33,879 nt of DNA, from positions 1-33,879 of the IMG/VR virus record IMGVR_UViG_3300032242_003852. The stretch is one strand, 5' to 3'. The position numbers and the translations under genes are program-made. Below, piece after piece: positions 14,851-22,851 of this stretch. The notes under the pieces are model-generated. The model saw only the letters and a program-made list of their open reading frames with translations, searched no databases and was not told where the DNA came from. The stretch is from a virus. Numbering within the stretch: the first letter of the stretch is position 1; each line of letters begins with the position of its first letter.

Positions 14851-16296
14851 TCACAGGGTAAATTTTTCGGATAAATTCAGGACAAAAGTCTCAGAGCCGC
14901 ATCCCCATATTCGCGAAACACGGGCCTCCAATGCCACCTGATTCTCTGATTTACCGTGACGAGCCCTGAACTTAAATCTGTCATACCTACACGAGTTGTC
15001 CGTGTACCAATAATCAGGAGCCGTGTTGCCGACATTCCGCATGCCGGATGCGGTGTAACCCGCACCTGATCCGATCCTCCTGTCGACATACGTCATAATA
15101 ATCTCGACCCCACATGATAGACACCAATCACGTGCTGCACGCAACAATTTTGAGAGGCCGCCAGGAACCGACATACCCAGCGCCGTCGAAAATCTGGCGA
15201 TCTCCAACGAGCCGGCGTACTTCTTGAACTGCCTCGGAGCACGTAGTGATAGGGCGGCGACTGTCTTACCTTGTCTATCTCGAAGCCCCCAGCACACCTT
15301 TGAGGGTGTAAAACCCGCAATGTGCGTCGAATTAAAGAACTCTCTCTGCTCCGCGACCGATAACTGCACTATCTTCGTCGACCATGTCTTGCAACGGTTC
15401 GCATTCAGGCCGAGGCGATGTCGGATCATGTCCTCACATATGGATCGCTTATCGCGCCACTCGTCTTCAAACAGCTGCAACAGCTTAATGCCTCGCTCGT
15501 TACACAATTGATACTTTTTAAGGTGCTTGTTCCTATCATAAATCTCGTCCGGTCGCGCAGCTTCGCTGTGCCAGTATAAGCCGTGACATTCGATTGCAAA
15601 TTTTCTGGAAGGAACATACACATCCAGTTCCTTCGGAGCAATCATCCTCTTGTCTCCGGTCACAGCATCAGGCGATAATGACTTGACGAATTCATAAACT
15701 TCAAGCTCCCAGTTGGACTTTCCAATCGGCTCACAGCTGTAACACCGACTTCCTCGCTCAAAAGCCTGCAGGGTCTTTGGCTGGACGACTCCGCACTTTT
15801 TACAGCGAAATTCCAGGTATTGTCGCTGCCGTGACCGATACTCGTCGAGTGACGACACGAGATCGAACTCATCCTGTCGTCTGGATAATCTTTCTTCCAG
15901 AGAGGTAGATTCCAGTACCTTGGATAAACTAATTTTATCCAGCGTCTCCTGAGTATGTTTCCGACCATAAAAGGTGTTGCCTGCCCCGCTCATCCGACGG
16001 GACTGCGCTTCCAAAGTGGCATTCGTGTGTTTGGTCTGTCCTTTGTTCCACGCTTCAGCCCGTCCGCCCCGCGATCCACCATCCTTCATGGCAAGCTTCG
16101 CGTGATCTTTACAGTATTCTCTAAAAGAGAATGAAACATACCTAACTGATTGTCCACACGCTTTACATGTCGGACGAACGCCTCCATGCAGCATACGAAT
16201 CGTGTATTCCTCGGAGGTGAGCCGGTGCTCGGATCGAATGTGATTCGACATTTTTTTCAAATCATCGTGTTTAAAACTGCACAGTTTACAATTCAT
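14851..16296 (-). CDS. Homing endonuclease, Vsr-like (EDxHD / I-Bth0305I type)
   Basis: The 481-residue protein is multi-domain. A C2H2-like finger (C3, C6, H19, H24) comes first, then a second Cys/His cluster (C44, C47, C62, H65) and a NUMOD3-like DNA-binding segment (about 81-126, including GNTFYGRKHTQETLDKIS). A zinc ribbon follows (C165, C168, C185, C188), then a nuclease core at about 193-280. The core shows WELEVYEFV, KELDVYVPS, FAIECHGLYWHSE, a downstream His-Lys helix and LLQLFEDEW, as in Vsr-related phage homing endonucleases. The C-terminal 170 residues resemble a GNAT-like fold often attached to this core. The ATG overlaps the stop of the upstream endonuclease by 4 nt (ATGA), so the two are translationally coupled. 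The nearest bounds are the capsid terminator and the decoration gene terminator. Confidence 0.82.
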   Translation of the reverse strand: MNCKLCSFKHDDLKKMSNHIRSEHRLTSEEYTIRMLHGGVRPTCKACGQSVRYVSFSFREYCKDHAKLAMKDGGSRGGRAEAWNKGQTKHTNATLEAQSRRMSGAGNTFYGRKHTQETLDKISLSKVLESTSLEERLSRRQDEFDLVSSLDEYRSRQRQYLEFRCKKCGVVQPKTLQAFERGSRCYSCEPIGKSNWELEVYEFVKSLSPDAVTGDKRMIAPKELDVYVPSRKFAIECHGLYWHSEAARPDEIYDRNKHLKKYQLCNERGIKLLQLFEDEWRDKRSICEDMIRHRLGLNANRCKTWSTKIVQLSVAEQREFFNSTHIAGFTPSKVCWGLRDRQGKTVAALSLRAPRQFKKYAGSLEIARFSTALGMSVPGGLSKLLRAARDWCLSCGVEIIMTYVDRRIGSGAGYTASGMRNVGNTAPDYWYTDNSCRYDRFKFRARHGKSENQVALEARVSRIWGCGSETFVLNLSEKFTL

Positions 16297-17165
16297 GATG
16301 CAAATTCCTCGACCTCGGAAAGAACGACAAACTTGAAATATTGCATTTCACAATATGCCCGGGCAGCTTCCCACTTTGCATCATCTATTTGGTTCTGACG
16401 CCCCTTGATCTCGTACAACACCCTGTCCTCTGCAGCATAAAAATCCGGGATATAATTTCTTACGGATCCATCTGGATGGGTGTACGGAATTAGAATTCCA
16501 TGATTTTTGGTGACTTCATATCCACGATCAATGCAGGCCTGAAAAAATGCAGTTTCCCAAGATGAATGCATGTGTTCATCTTCGCCCGTCCACGGATTCT
16601 TTAAGGTACATCGCTTAAATGGTGCCTGTGGGCCAATCTTATTCTCCAATAAGAGCTTGACAGCGCGTTCAGACGCTTCTTTACGAAGTAATGGAGCGAG
16701 TGGAGACGAAGACCAAAAACGATGAATGCTATCGGATCTAACTTTTTTTAGATTAGGATTTTTAACATAACTCTCTTTTTGTCCATCACTGTTGGCTTTT
16801 CGATAATCTTCTGACTTCATCATTTGACGAAGTTTATCGCCATGAGTAGCCCAACGCTTTTTGGCGCCCATCGAATAATTTTCTAATTGTTCCTTGGTTC
16901 TTCTCTTGCCAAAATTTGGGGAATTCTTCCCAGTTTTTCCTGACATTCCATTATTGGCGCCGGATGCAGCACATGATTTTGAACAAAAACGGGGAAATCC
17001 ACATTTTTTATAGACCAGTTTATTTCCACAATGACAGATAGGCCACGAATTATTATACTCGTGTTTTACGATGTAATCTGGGTAGGATATACCATGATTT
17101 CTTAAATGGTATCCTAACGCATTTTGGGCTGAAAATTCTGCTTGACATTCTTTGCAAGATATCAC
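16293..17165 (-). CDS. PD-(D/E)XK homing-type endonuclease with zinc finger and NUMOD3
   Basis: The start is placed at GTG 17165, giving 290 residues, because the frame upstream runs through a terminator hairpin and the protein proper begins VISCKECQAEFS. A C2H2-like finger (C4, C7, H20, H24), a second Cys cluster and NUMOD3-like repeats (NSPNFGKRRTKEQLENYS) form the DNA-binding half. The C-terminal half has a PD-(D/E)XK core: SSWE with E204, YIPDF with D241 and VLYEIKGR with E252 and K254. The order of finger, NUMOD3 and nuclease mirrors that of the downstream partner, which uses a different nuclease fold. The gene is more AT-rich than the flanking capsid genes, suggesting transfer. No ribosome site is visible; an AT box lies directly upstream. 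Confidence 0.78.
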   Translation of the reverse strand: MISCKECQAEFSAQNALGYHLRNHGISYPDYIVKHEYNNSWPICHCGNKLVYKKCGFPRFCSKSCAASGANNGMSGKTGKNSPNFGKRRTKEQLENYSMGAKKRWATHGDKLRQMMKSEDYRKANSDGQKESYVKNPNLKKVRSDSIHRFWSSSPLAPLLRKEASERAVKLLLENKIGPQAPFKRCTLKNPWTGEDEHMHSSWETAFFQACIDRGYEVTKNHGILIPYTHPDGSVRNYIPDFYAAEDRVLYEIKGRQNQIDDAKWEAARAYCEMQYFKFVVLSEVEEFAS

Positions 17166-17167
17166 AA

Positions 17168-17183
17168 TATAAATATATATATG
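17168..17183 (-). promoter_or_regulatory. TATA-like box before the endonuclease pair
   Basis: On the minus strand a CATATATATATTTATA tract lies between the capsid terminator and the GTG at 17165, ending two bases before it. Because a terminator precedes it, some promoter is needed here for the endonuclease operon. A similar tract lies at 29787-29800. Confidence 0.35.
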
Positions 17184-17212
17184 GTATTTTGTGATTTGTA
17201 AAAATTTTAAGT

Positions 17213-17248
17213 AAAAAAGAGGAAAGGCCCTCAAATGAAGGCCTTTCC
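17213..17248 (-). terminator. Rho-independent terminator after the major capsid gene
   Basis: A 9-bp perfect stem GGAAAGGCC (17221-17229) pairs with GGCCTTTCC (17240-17248) around a 10-nt loop. On the minus strand it is followed by TC and six T residues (17218-17213). It lies 24 nt beyond the capsid stop, which suits strong late expression of the capsid gene. Confidence 0.92.
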
Positions 17249-17271
17249 AATTAAAAGATGGTTATTTGTGA

Positions 17272-19167
17272 CTAGATCGTGTTCATGTCAAGGCAAGTCA
17301 CGACTCCGTAGAAATCGCTGCGGACCATCTTCTTGCCGTAGCGCGTCATCACGCCCTTGCGGGGTGTGAAATCTTCTGGTGCGAAGATTGTCGGGGTGAC
17401 GATGAGGGGCACGTACGGAGCGTAAACGTATCCGGTCTCGAGGTAGCTGCCGCCCTTGTAGCCGACGAGGATCTTGTTGCGGGGGAAGTAGGGATCCTTG
17501 TACAGCGTGAAGCGGTTTGACAGTGTACCGATTGCCTCTGCACCGATGGTGAAGGGCGATGCAACCTGGCCCTGACCGTCGATGGAGAACTTCGGCTTGT
17601 AGAGCACCGAGGCCTCGAGGATTGTGGCGACGTCCGGACCAACGACTGCGAAGTTGGCCGAACCGCGGAGGGTCTTGCGGTGGATGGTGTTGGCCACGTC
17701 GATGATGGTCTCGACGAGTGTCTCGTACCATTCACGGACTGTGCCTGTGAAGTGCGGGCCGGCTGACAGGCCGCTTGACACGAGGACTTCGGCGCCTGTT
17801 TGCTTGTTGACGAACTTACCGGGTGAGCGGCTCCAGTAGTAGTTGGCGCCGTTTGCCTGGGTCAGCAGGTCGTTGAGGATCTCGCGGTCGATTTCCAGGG
17901 CGATCTGCTCCGACAGGATCGATGTCAGCTCGACCTCGGCGTCCAGCGAGTGGTACGCGTTGAGGTCTTGTGCCAGTTCGGGCGACCAGCGAGCGCGCAG
18001 CTTGCGGGTTGTTGCCGTGATGGCGATCGACTCGATCTTGATGTCGATCTCGGGAATCGCGGGCGACGGATTGTAGCTGAAGTCCGACTCGAACGAGGGG
18101 ACAGTCAGCGTCGAACCGATGCCACCGGGGGTGGTCTGCAGGCTGTCTGTCTCGGTGCCTGTCAGGTTGATGCCGCCGGCGTAACCGAGGGTGGGTGATG
18201 CCGCCGTTGTTGCGGCGAAGACCAGCTGCACGTAGTCGCCGTTGAGGGCGTCAGGTGTGAAGACCTTGGTTGAGGTGTTCAGGCGACCGCGCTTGCTGAG
18301 GCGACGGAGGTTGAGGACGCCGGTGCCGCCCTGGTATGTCTGACCCCAGGCGAGGCCGCTGGTGTTGGTGCCAACTGAGCTGCTGACTGCGAGCTGGTCG
18401 ACCGACAGCAGGTCGAGGCCGGACAGGTTTGATGCTGCGACGTAGGCGAACAGGACGCCGCCGAAGGTGGTGCCATCGGAGAAGGCGCCGTTGTTCAGGT
18501 CGGTCAGGACCTGCTGGTCGTAACCGAGCCACTGGGCGTTTGAACCGGACAGGGCGTCGGTGTAGTTGGAGACCGCACCGGGGACCCAGGCGCCGGCCGC
18601 GCCGTTGTATGAACCGGAGTAGGCGACTGTGACCGCTTCAAGCTTCTTGTGAACCTTCGAGTAGCCTGTGCCGACCAGGTCGTACTGGCCGCCTGTGGCG
18701 AGCGATCCTGATTGGATGCCCGAGCCAGGAGGATTGTTATAGATCGATTGACCCTTGGTGTAGGCGCTTGATGCTGCAGTGCCGCCGCCACCGACGTTGG
18801 TGCCGTAGGTGTAGTCGATGTAGAAGATGAGGCCTGAGGGCAGGCTCATCGGCTGGATGGAGACCAGCTCGTTGGCAACGAGGCCGCCGAAGACGCGGCG
18901 AACGATCGGGAAGGCGATCGAGGTGAAGCCTTGGATCTGGCCTGATGATGTCAGACCGCCGCCGCCTGTTGACAGGGCGTTTGACTCCTTCAGGACCTGG
19001 GCTGCCTGGTTTTCCAGGAGCTGTGACATGGCCTCACGGTTGTAACCGTCGAGGCCGCGAAGCAGGCCTGTGCGGCTCCACTTCTCAATGAGGCGAGAGC
19101 GCTCGGCACCGACGTTGCGGTCCTTGATGCCCTCGGCGAGGTGTTCAAGTGTGAAAGTCTTTGACAT
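17272..19167 (-). CDS. 23: Major capsid protein, T4 gp23-like
   Basis: The 631-residue protein matches gp23 (521 residues in T4) along its core: FTSIAFPIVRRVFGGLVANE and SIQPMSLPSGLIFYIDYTYG near residues 80-120, a helix block SPELAQDLNAYHSLDAEVEL and then EQIALEIDREILNDL, and a C-terminal block with KILVGYKGGSYLETGYVYAP and IFAPEDFTPRKG. About 110 extra residues lie mainly between residues 120 and 350, rich in Gly/Ser/Thr/Ala, and could be an inserted surface domain. A T4-type prohead protease site (L/I-x-E) is visible at L59-K60-E61 before S62, close to the T4 gp23 cleavage point. The ATG at 19167 has AAGGAG nine bases upstream. A strong terminator follows. Confidence 0.96.
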   Translation of the reverse strand: MSKTFTLEHLAEGIKDRNVGAERSRLIEKWSRTGLLRGLDGYNREAMSQLLENQAAQVLKESNALSTGGGGLTSSGQIQGFTSIAFPIVRRVFGGLVANELVSIQPMSLPSGLIFYIDYTYGTNVGGGGTAASSAYTKGQSIYNNPPGSGIQSGSLATGGQYDLVGTGYSKVHKKLEAVTVAYSGSYNGAAGAWVPGAVSNYTDALSGSNAQWLGYDQQVLTDLNNGAFSDGTTFGGVLFAYVAASNLSGLDLLSVDQLAVSSSVGTNTSGLAWGQTYQGGTGVLNLRRLSKRGRLNTSTKVFTPDALNGDYVQLVFAATTAASPTLGYAGGINLTGTETDSLQTTPGGIGSTLTVPSFESDFSYNPSPAIPEIDIKIESIAITATTRKLRARWSPELAQDLNAYHSLDAEVELTSILSEQIALEIDREILNDLLTQANGANYYWSRSPGKFVNKQTGAEVLVSSGLSAGPHFTGTVREWYETLVETIIDVANTIHRKTLRGSANFAVVGPDVATILEASVLYKPKFSIDGQGQVASPFTIGAEAIGTLSNRFTLYKDPYFPRNKILVGYKGGSYLETGYVYAPYVPLIVTPTIFAPEDFTPRKGVMTRYGKKMVRSDFYGVVTCLDMNTI

Positions 19168-19193
19168 GGTAAAATCTCCTTAGATGGTTTTCT

Positions 19194-21098
19194 CTACTTA
19201 ATTCCGGCGAGACGGGCCCAGCGTGAGGCCTCGACTGACTCTGCCAGTGTTGTTCCGCCCTTCGTTGTGGGACGTGATGACGAGCCCATGACGCGGTTCG
19301 TCGATTCCTTGAGTGCGCTCGGGGCGCCCAAGGTCTTTTGAAGACTCTCGTATACAAGCTTAACCTCTCTCAAGCTGTTGGCCTCATCGAGTTGCTCGAT
19401 GATGCGTGCCTTCTGACGTGACGTCAGGCTTTCGTTCTGCAACAGCTTATTCGTGTAGAGCAGCTTGGCGTTGAAGAGATTCGTCTCTGCCAACTGTGCG
19501 CGGAGTGAGTCCATCTCCTGCGAATTTTCACCGCTATTTGAAAGCGATTCCTTCATGCCCTTCATCTTAAGGGTCTTCGGGAGCATTGACTTGCCGCCCT
19601 TGACCTTCATCTTCTCAACTGTGTGGCCGTCCTTGATGTGGACATCCTTCTTGCTCTTTGCCTTGAACCAATCGGCGCCCTTCTTCACCTTGCCGTCCTT
19701 GGTACCCAGCATGTTCTTGCCTGGACCGTGGCCACCCATCTTGTGTTTCTTGGCCTTCTTGGCTTCTACCATAGATGGAATTGACGTTCCTTGTACATCT
19801 GATTGAATGTAATCTTTTACACGTTTACGTGATGCGGGTGTTGACGGTGAGGTTGCTCTTTTCCCTGCTTCTTCCAGATCATCGTCTTCGTCGTCGAGGC
19901 TGATCTCTAAGAGATCGTCGTCATCATCTTCATCCTCGTCGTCGGCGGTGTGGTGCATACCGTGCATTTCTTCGAGGTCATCGTCTTCTTCGTCCTCGTC
20001 CTCGTCTTCATCTTCGTCTTCGTCTTCGTCTTCGTCTTCGTCGTCCTTGCCGCACTTCTCGCAGCCCTTGCCGTGGCAGGAGCAGGCCTTGGACTCTTCG
20101 AGGTCGTCGTCATCATCTTCGTCCTCGTCTTCATCGTCATAAGAATCGTCCTCAAAGAGGTCGTCCTCATCGTCGGCGGCGTGGTGCATGCCGTGCATTT
20201 CTTCGAGGTCGTCATCCTCATCTTCGTCCTCGTCTTCATCGTCTGCGCCGCGAGCCGCCATGTGGGCGTTCTCGGCCAGCTTGCGCATGCGACGAATTTC
20301 GGCGACCAGCTCTTTTTCGTCAATTTCAACAATCGGATCATTCTTCATTTTTAAACCCTCCGTGGTGGTTTCATCTGATTTATCTTCTTCGCCACCGGCG
20401 GGCTCCTCACCTGCAGGCGGTGCCTCGGTGGGGGGTGTTTCGGCAGCAGGTTCGGCTGACTCTTCTTCCTCTTCTTTTTTCACGATCTTGATCTGCAACT
20501 TGCCGGGATCAAGCTCAATGTCGTCCGGCAGACCGGTGACGTGAAACTCGAGAGTGCCTTCGTTCAAGGTCTTTTTGGTTAATCTGCTCATCTTATTCTC
20601 CATCAATCCGTGAAGGACTGCAAAACACTCTTCTAATTTGTCTGTCAACCGAACGCGGGCGCTTTCTGTTAACTGTGACTGCACGACTTCGCTGTACAGG
20701 TTTTCCACATTCTTGGAAAGATCACCAATGTTAGTCTGTGAAGCTGCGTCGTCGGACATCGCCTCGGCGACGGCTTCATGCATCTTGTAGACTGAAAGTT
20801 CCAGTTTTTGATTACGAATTCCTACGAGGCTCTCGAGCTGCTGCATCACGTCGGAGGTGACCTCGACGAGATCATCATCCTCATCGTCGTCCTCGTCTTC
20901 ATCTTCGGCAGAATCCTCTACAGGATCGCTAACCGGTTCGGCATCGGATTCAGCGTCTTCACCGAGAAGCTGTGATTCAATCAGCTGCCTGATTCGAGGC
21001 GTCACGGCCTCCATAATTTCACGTTTTGCGTTATCTTCGGCCAACTGTCGCAGCTGCTTAACGTCTGCCAGCGCCTCTTCATAGAGCTGTTTTGACAT
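19194..21098 (-). CDS. 22: Prohead scaffold core protein, T4 gp22-like, with long acidic tracts
   Basis: The 634-residue protein (ATG 21098, GGAGA upstream) lies directly before the major capsid gene, as gp22 does in T4. The C-terminal helix block (about 525-600; LFNAKLLYTNKLLQNESLTS, then LREVKLVYESLQK) matches scaffold proteins of T4-like phages. The N-terminus is a coiled coil. Residues 285-410 are almost pure Asp/Glu with two copies of a DDLEEMHGMHH module and a Cys-rich insert CSCHGKGCEKCG at 339-350. A basic Lys-rich region follows (430-510). Sites of the form L-x-E before Gly or Ser (L178-N-E180 before G181; also near the C-terminus) would suit destruction by the prohead protease. T4 gp22 is 269 residues, so this is much larger. 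The low-complexity region is unusual but remains in frame. Confidence 0.8.
   Translation of the reverse strand: MSKQLYEEALADVKQLRQLAEDNAKREIMEAVTPRIRQLIESQLLGEDAESDAEPVSDPVEDSAEDEDEDDDEDDDLVEVTSDVMQQLESLVGIRNQKLELSVYKMHEAVAEAMSDDAASQTNIGDLSKNVENLYSEVVQSQLTESARVRLTDKLEECFAVLHGLMENKMSRLTKKTLNEGTLEFHVTGLPDDIELDPGKLQIKIVKKEEEEESAEPAAETPPTEAPPAGEEPAGGEEDKSDETTTEGLKMKNDPIVEIDEKELVAEIRRMRKLAENAHMAARGADDEDEDEDEDDDLEEMHGMHHAADDEDDLFEDDSYDDEDEDEDDDDDLEESKACSCHGKGCEKCGKDDEDEDEDEDEDEDEDEDEEDDDLEEMHGMHHTADDEDEDDDDDLLEISLDDEDDDLEEAGKRATSPSTPASRKRVKDYIQSDVQGTSIPSMVEAKKAKKHKMGGHGPGKNMLGTKDGKVKKGADWFKAKSKKDVHIKDGHTVEKMKVKGGKSMLPKTLKMKGMKESLSNSGENSQEMDSLRAQLAETNLFNAKLLYTNKLLQNESLTSRQKARIIEQLDEANSLREVKLVYESLQKTLGAPSALKESTNRVMGSSSRPTTKGGTTLAESVEASRWARLAGIK
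19940..20210 (-). repeat. Internal repeat: 40-nt near-identical copies flanking hexanucleotide (TCGTCT-type) tracts
   Basis: Copies at 19940-19979 and 20171-20210 differ at only two of 40 positions and encode the DDLEEMHGMHH[A/T]ADDE module. Between them, 19990-20045 is a run of TCGTCT/TCTTCG-like units encoding alternating Asp-Glu. The arrangement suggests recent duplication or slippage inside the scaffold gene. The copy number may vary between related phages. Confidence 0.85.
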
Positions 21099-21152
21099 CA
21101 AATTCTCCGTTCATTTTGACAATATCTATCACTGAGGTGATGAAAAATTCAA

Positions 21153-21707
21153 TTAACCATCAATTTCTGTGCCACGAGACTTATTTTCTGAGGAACCTAG
21201 CTTCAATTTCTCACCGAGCTTTACCTGCTTACCTGCCACGTGAGACGATTCCGCAGGATTGACAACGATCTTCACTTTCTGGTCGTACATCGGCAACACG
21301 TCCTGAGGTTTTGGTGCCGTTTCTGCTGGAATGACTCCGTTACCCGACGACACGATGTTTGGTGTGAAGGGCGATGTGATTGCGCTCTTGTGAACGCCGC
21401 CAATCTGCAGGTCAACCTTGGCATAATCAGGCGGTGCGACGGCGTCTGTTCCGGAATAATCAAAATTAACGCCGTGAGGAAAATCCTTCAGCTCACCGAC
21501 CTGATTGGCGCGTGGCACCAAACCGAGAGCTGGGTCGATATTGCCATTGGCGAGGTCGATCAGGTACTGTCTGTCTAATTTATCGAACTGTGGCGAATTT
21601 GCAAATGCGGTCTCAAGAACAGTTGCGTTGGACTTACCCTTCACGAAATCCCTGTTCTGTGGACGACCGTCTTTGGAAACCGTGTAGTATTTTGGAGGGC
21701 GAGGCAT
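21153..21707 (-). CDS. Uncharacterised protein in the head gene cluster (184 aa)
   Basis: The start is set at ATG 21707, with AAGGAG eight bases upstream; the open frame extends further but lacks a better start. The protein begins MPRPPKYYTVSKDGRPQNRD and is Pro/Gly/Asn-rich, with few predicted long helices and no signal peptide, membrane segment or metal cluster. It lies between the scaffold gene and a run of small head-cluster genes, so a minor virion or prohead component is plausible. I do not recognise the family. Confidence 0.75.
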   Translation of the reverse strand: MPRPPKYYTVSKDGRPQNRDFVKGKSNATVLETAFANSPQFDKLDRQYLIDLANGNIDPALGLVPRANQVGELKDFPHGVNFDYSGTDAVAPPDYAKVDLQIGGVHKSAITSPFTPNIVSSGNGVIPAETAPKPQDVLPMYDQKVKIVVNPAESSHVAGKQVKLGEKLKLGSSENKSRGTEIDG

Positions 21708-21723
21708 TTGTGACTCCTTGTTA

Positions 21724-21951
21724 TTACTTCTTGGCCTTCTTCTTCTTGGCTGCGAACCTCTTCGGGTCGTCGGCTCCAATGAGCTTCAGCGCCTTCGCAA
21801 AATCAATGTGATTTTCCAGGGCATCGGCATAATCCGCCGCGTCGACCTGCTTCACTTTTTGTGCTTCTTTTGCGACATCTCGCTCGGAGCCAAACTTCTT
21901 GACCTCCTCGAGGATGAGAGCACGCAGCATCTTAGGTGACATTTTAATCAT
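21724..21951 (-). CDS. Small Lys-rich protein, candidate prohead internal protein (75 aa)
   Basis: It has a clear AAAGGAG ribosome site ten bases before ATG 21951. The N-terminal helix MSPKMLRALILEEVKKFG resembles the first helix of the protein at 22008-22439, and L15-E16-E17 fits the L/I-x-E rule of T4-type prohead proteases. The C-terminus is strongly basic, ending in KKKKAKK, and could contact DNA. Together with its place in the head cluster this suggests a packaged internal or core protein comparable to T4 gp67/gp68 or the internal proteins. No homology is recognised. Confidence 0.7.
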   Translation of the reverse strand: MIKMSPKMLRALILEEVKKFGSERDVAKEAQKVKQVDAADYADALENHIDFAKALKLIGADDPKRFAAKKKKAKK

Positions 21952-22007
21952 AAAATTAAACTCCTTTAAATTTCATAAATTAAATATGGGCTTAATTTGT
22001 TTTTTTA

Positions 22008-22439
22008 TTAACGATTTTTTAGAGGACCGGCAGAAAAGGCCAGGGTCGACCATTTGTCGGCCATCTCGTCGCCAAAAAGTTCTTCAGGCGTGGCGGCAGC
22101 GACGGCGGCCTCGGCTTGGCCCCGAGCCTCAGCGATGAATCTCTGGCCGGATCGATCCGAATCCATCATCTTTGGCAGCGTGTTGGCGGCGGTGTCCTCA
22201 AAGATTCCCATCATGATCGGATCGGCCCCGGCGGCTGTTCTGATGATGTCCTTATTAATTTTTGGTTGCTGCTGCTTCTTCCCAAAGACGATGGAGTCGT
22301 TTGCCATCGGACGTTGTGGAATTCGCGATGACTCAGACACCTGAGAAAACTTCGTCTTCTGACCGGATGTTCCTTCTTGGAGGATTTCAATCAGGCACTC
22401 CTTGATGACTTCTTTCAGCTGCGCTCTATTGATCTTCAT
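22008..22439 (-). CDS. Small head-cluster protein with candidate capsid-targeting helix (143 aa)
   Basis: The ATG at 22439 has a GGGAGAG ribosome site. The first 22 residues form an amphipathic helix (MKINRAQLKEVIKECLIEIL) followed by L20-Q21-E22 before G23, a good T4 gp21-type cleavage site. N-termini of this style are frequent in small proteins of large T4-like phages and recall the capsid-targeting sequence of T4 internal proteins. The rest is polar with Ala-rich helices (EARGQAEAAVAAATPEELFG) and no catalytic motif. The function is unknown; an internal or core head protein is the best guess. Confidence 0.7.
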   Translation of the reverse strand: MKINRAQLKEVIKECLIEILQEGTSGQKTKFSQVSESSRIPQRPMANDSIVFGKKQQQPKINKDIIRTAAGADPIMMGIFEDTAANTLPKMMDSDRSGQRFIAEARGQAEAAVAAATPEELFGDEMADKWSTLAFSAGPLKNR

Positions 22440-22451
22440 TTCAATCTCTCC

Positions 22452-22850
22452 CTATCCGATTCCATCAAAACCAGTCGAACCCGTCAAAATTGGAAATTTG
22501 GTGGCAGAAACAGGCGTCATGCCGGCCACAAGGGTAAATTTGGCGGAAGAATTGCCATCAGCAAGAACATAAACTTCCTTGCACTTGACTTCAATCGTTT
22601 GAGAAGCCTGTCCCAAGACGACCATGTAATTACTTCCCAGGACTCCATTGGAACTAAAACCTAATCTAACAGGCTTATTGGATTCTGTCGATGTCAGCGT
22701 CAAAAAATTGGTGACAAAATTGAATGAAAATTTCTGCGGTACAGGCGAGCCTGTATTAGCAGGCGCCTGTGAGGCCGTCACCCACGGTACGGATGGAGCT
22801 ATAAAGTCTGCGGCGCTGAAGGCGCCAGGATTTGGATTGTTCAGTGCCAT
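22452..22850 (-). CDS. Small beta-rich virion-type protein (132 aa)
   Basis: The start is ATG 22850, one base after the protease stop, with GGAG about nine bases upstream. The protein begins MALNNPNPGAFSAADF and is rich in Thr, Ser, Val and Asn with alternating hydrophobic residues (TIEVKCKEVYVLADGNSSAK, then FTLVAGMTP), consistent with a beta-sandwich. It has no Cys cluster, coiled coil or signal peptide. Position immediately after the prohead protease suggests a head component such as a decoration or minor capsid protein. The family is not recognised. Confidence 0.72.
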   Translation of the reverse strand: MALNNPNPGAFSAADFIAPSVPWVTASQAPANTGSPVPQKFSFNFVTNFLTLTSTESNKPVRLGFSSNGVLGSNYMVVLGQASQTIEVKCKEVYVLADGNSSAKFTLVAGMTPVSATKFPILTGSTGFDGIG

Positions 22851-22851
22851 G

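Noticed and set aside
17166-17234. Extension of the PD-(D/E)XK endonuclease to an upstream TTG at 17234
   Set aside because: The TTG lies inside the terminator loop and the extra residues are low-complexity; GTG 17165 directly before the zinc finger is more credible.
19948-20354. Plus-strand frames of poly-Ser or Val/Phe across the acidic repeat
   Set aside because: They are by-products of the TCG/TCT repeat that encodes Asp/Glu on the minus strand.
21708-21779. Upstream extension of the 184-residue protein
   Set aside because: The extra Arg-rich stretch is the shadow of the Lys-rich tail of the neighbouring gene; ATG 21707 has a good AAGGAG site.
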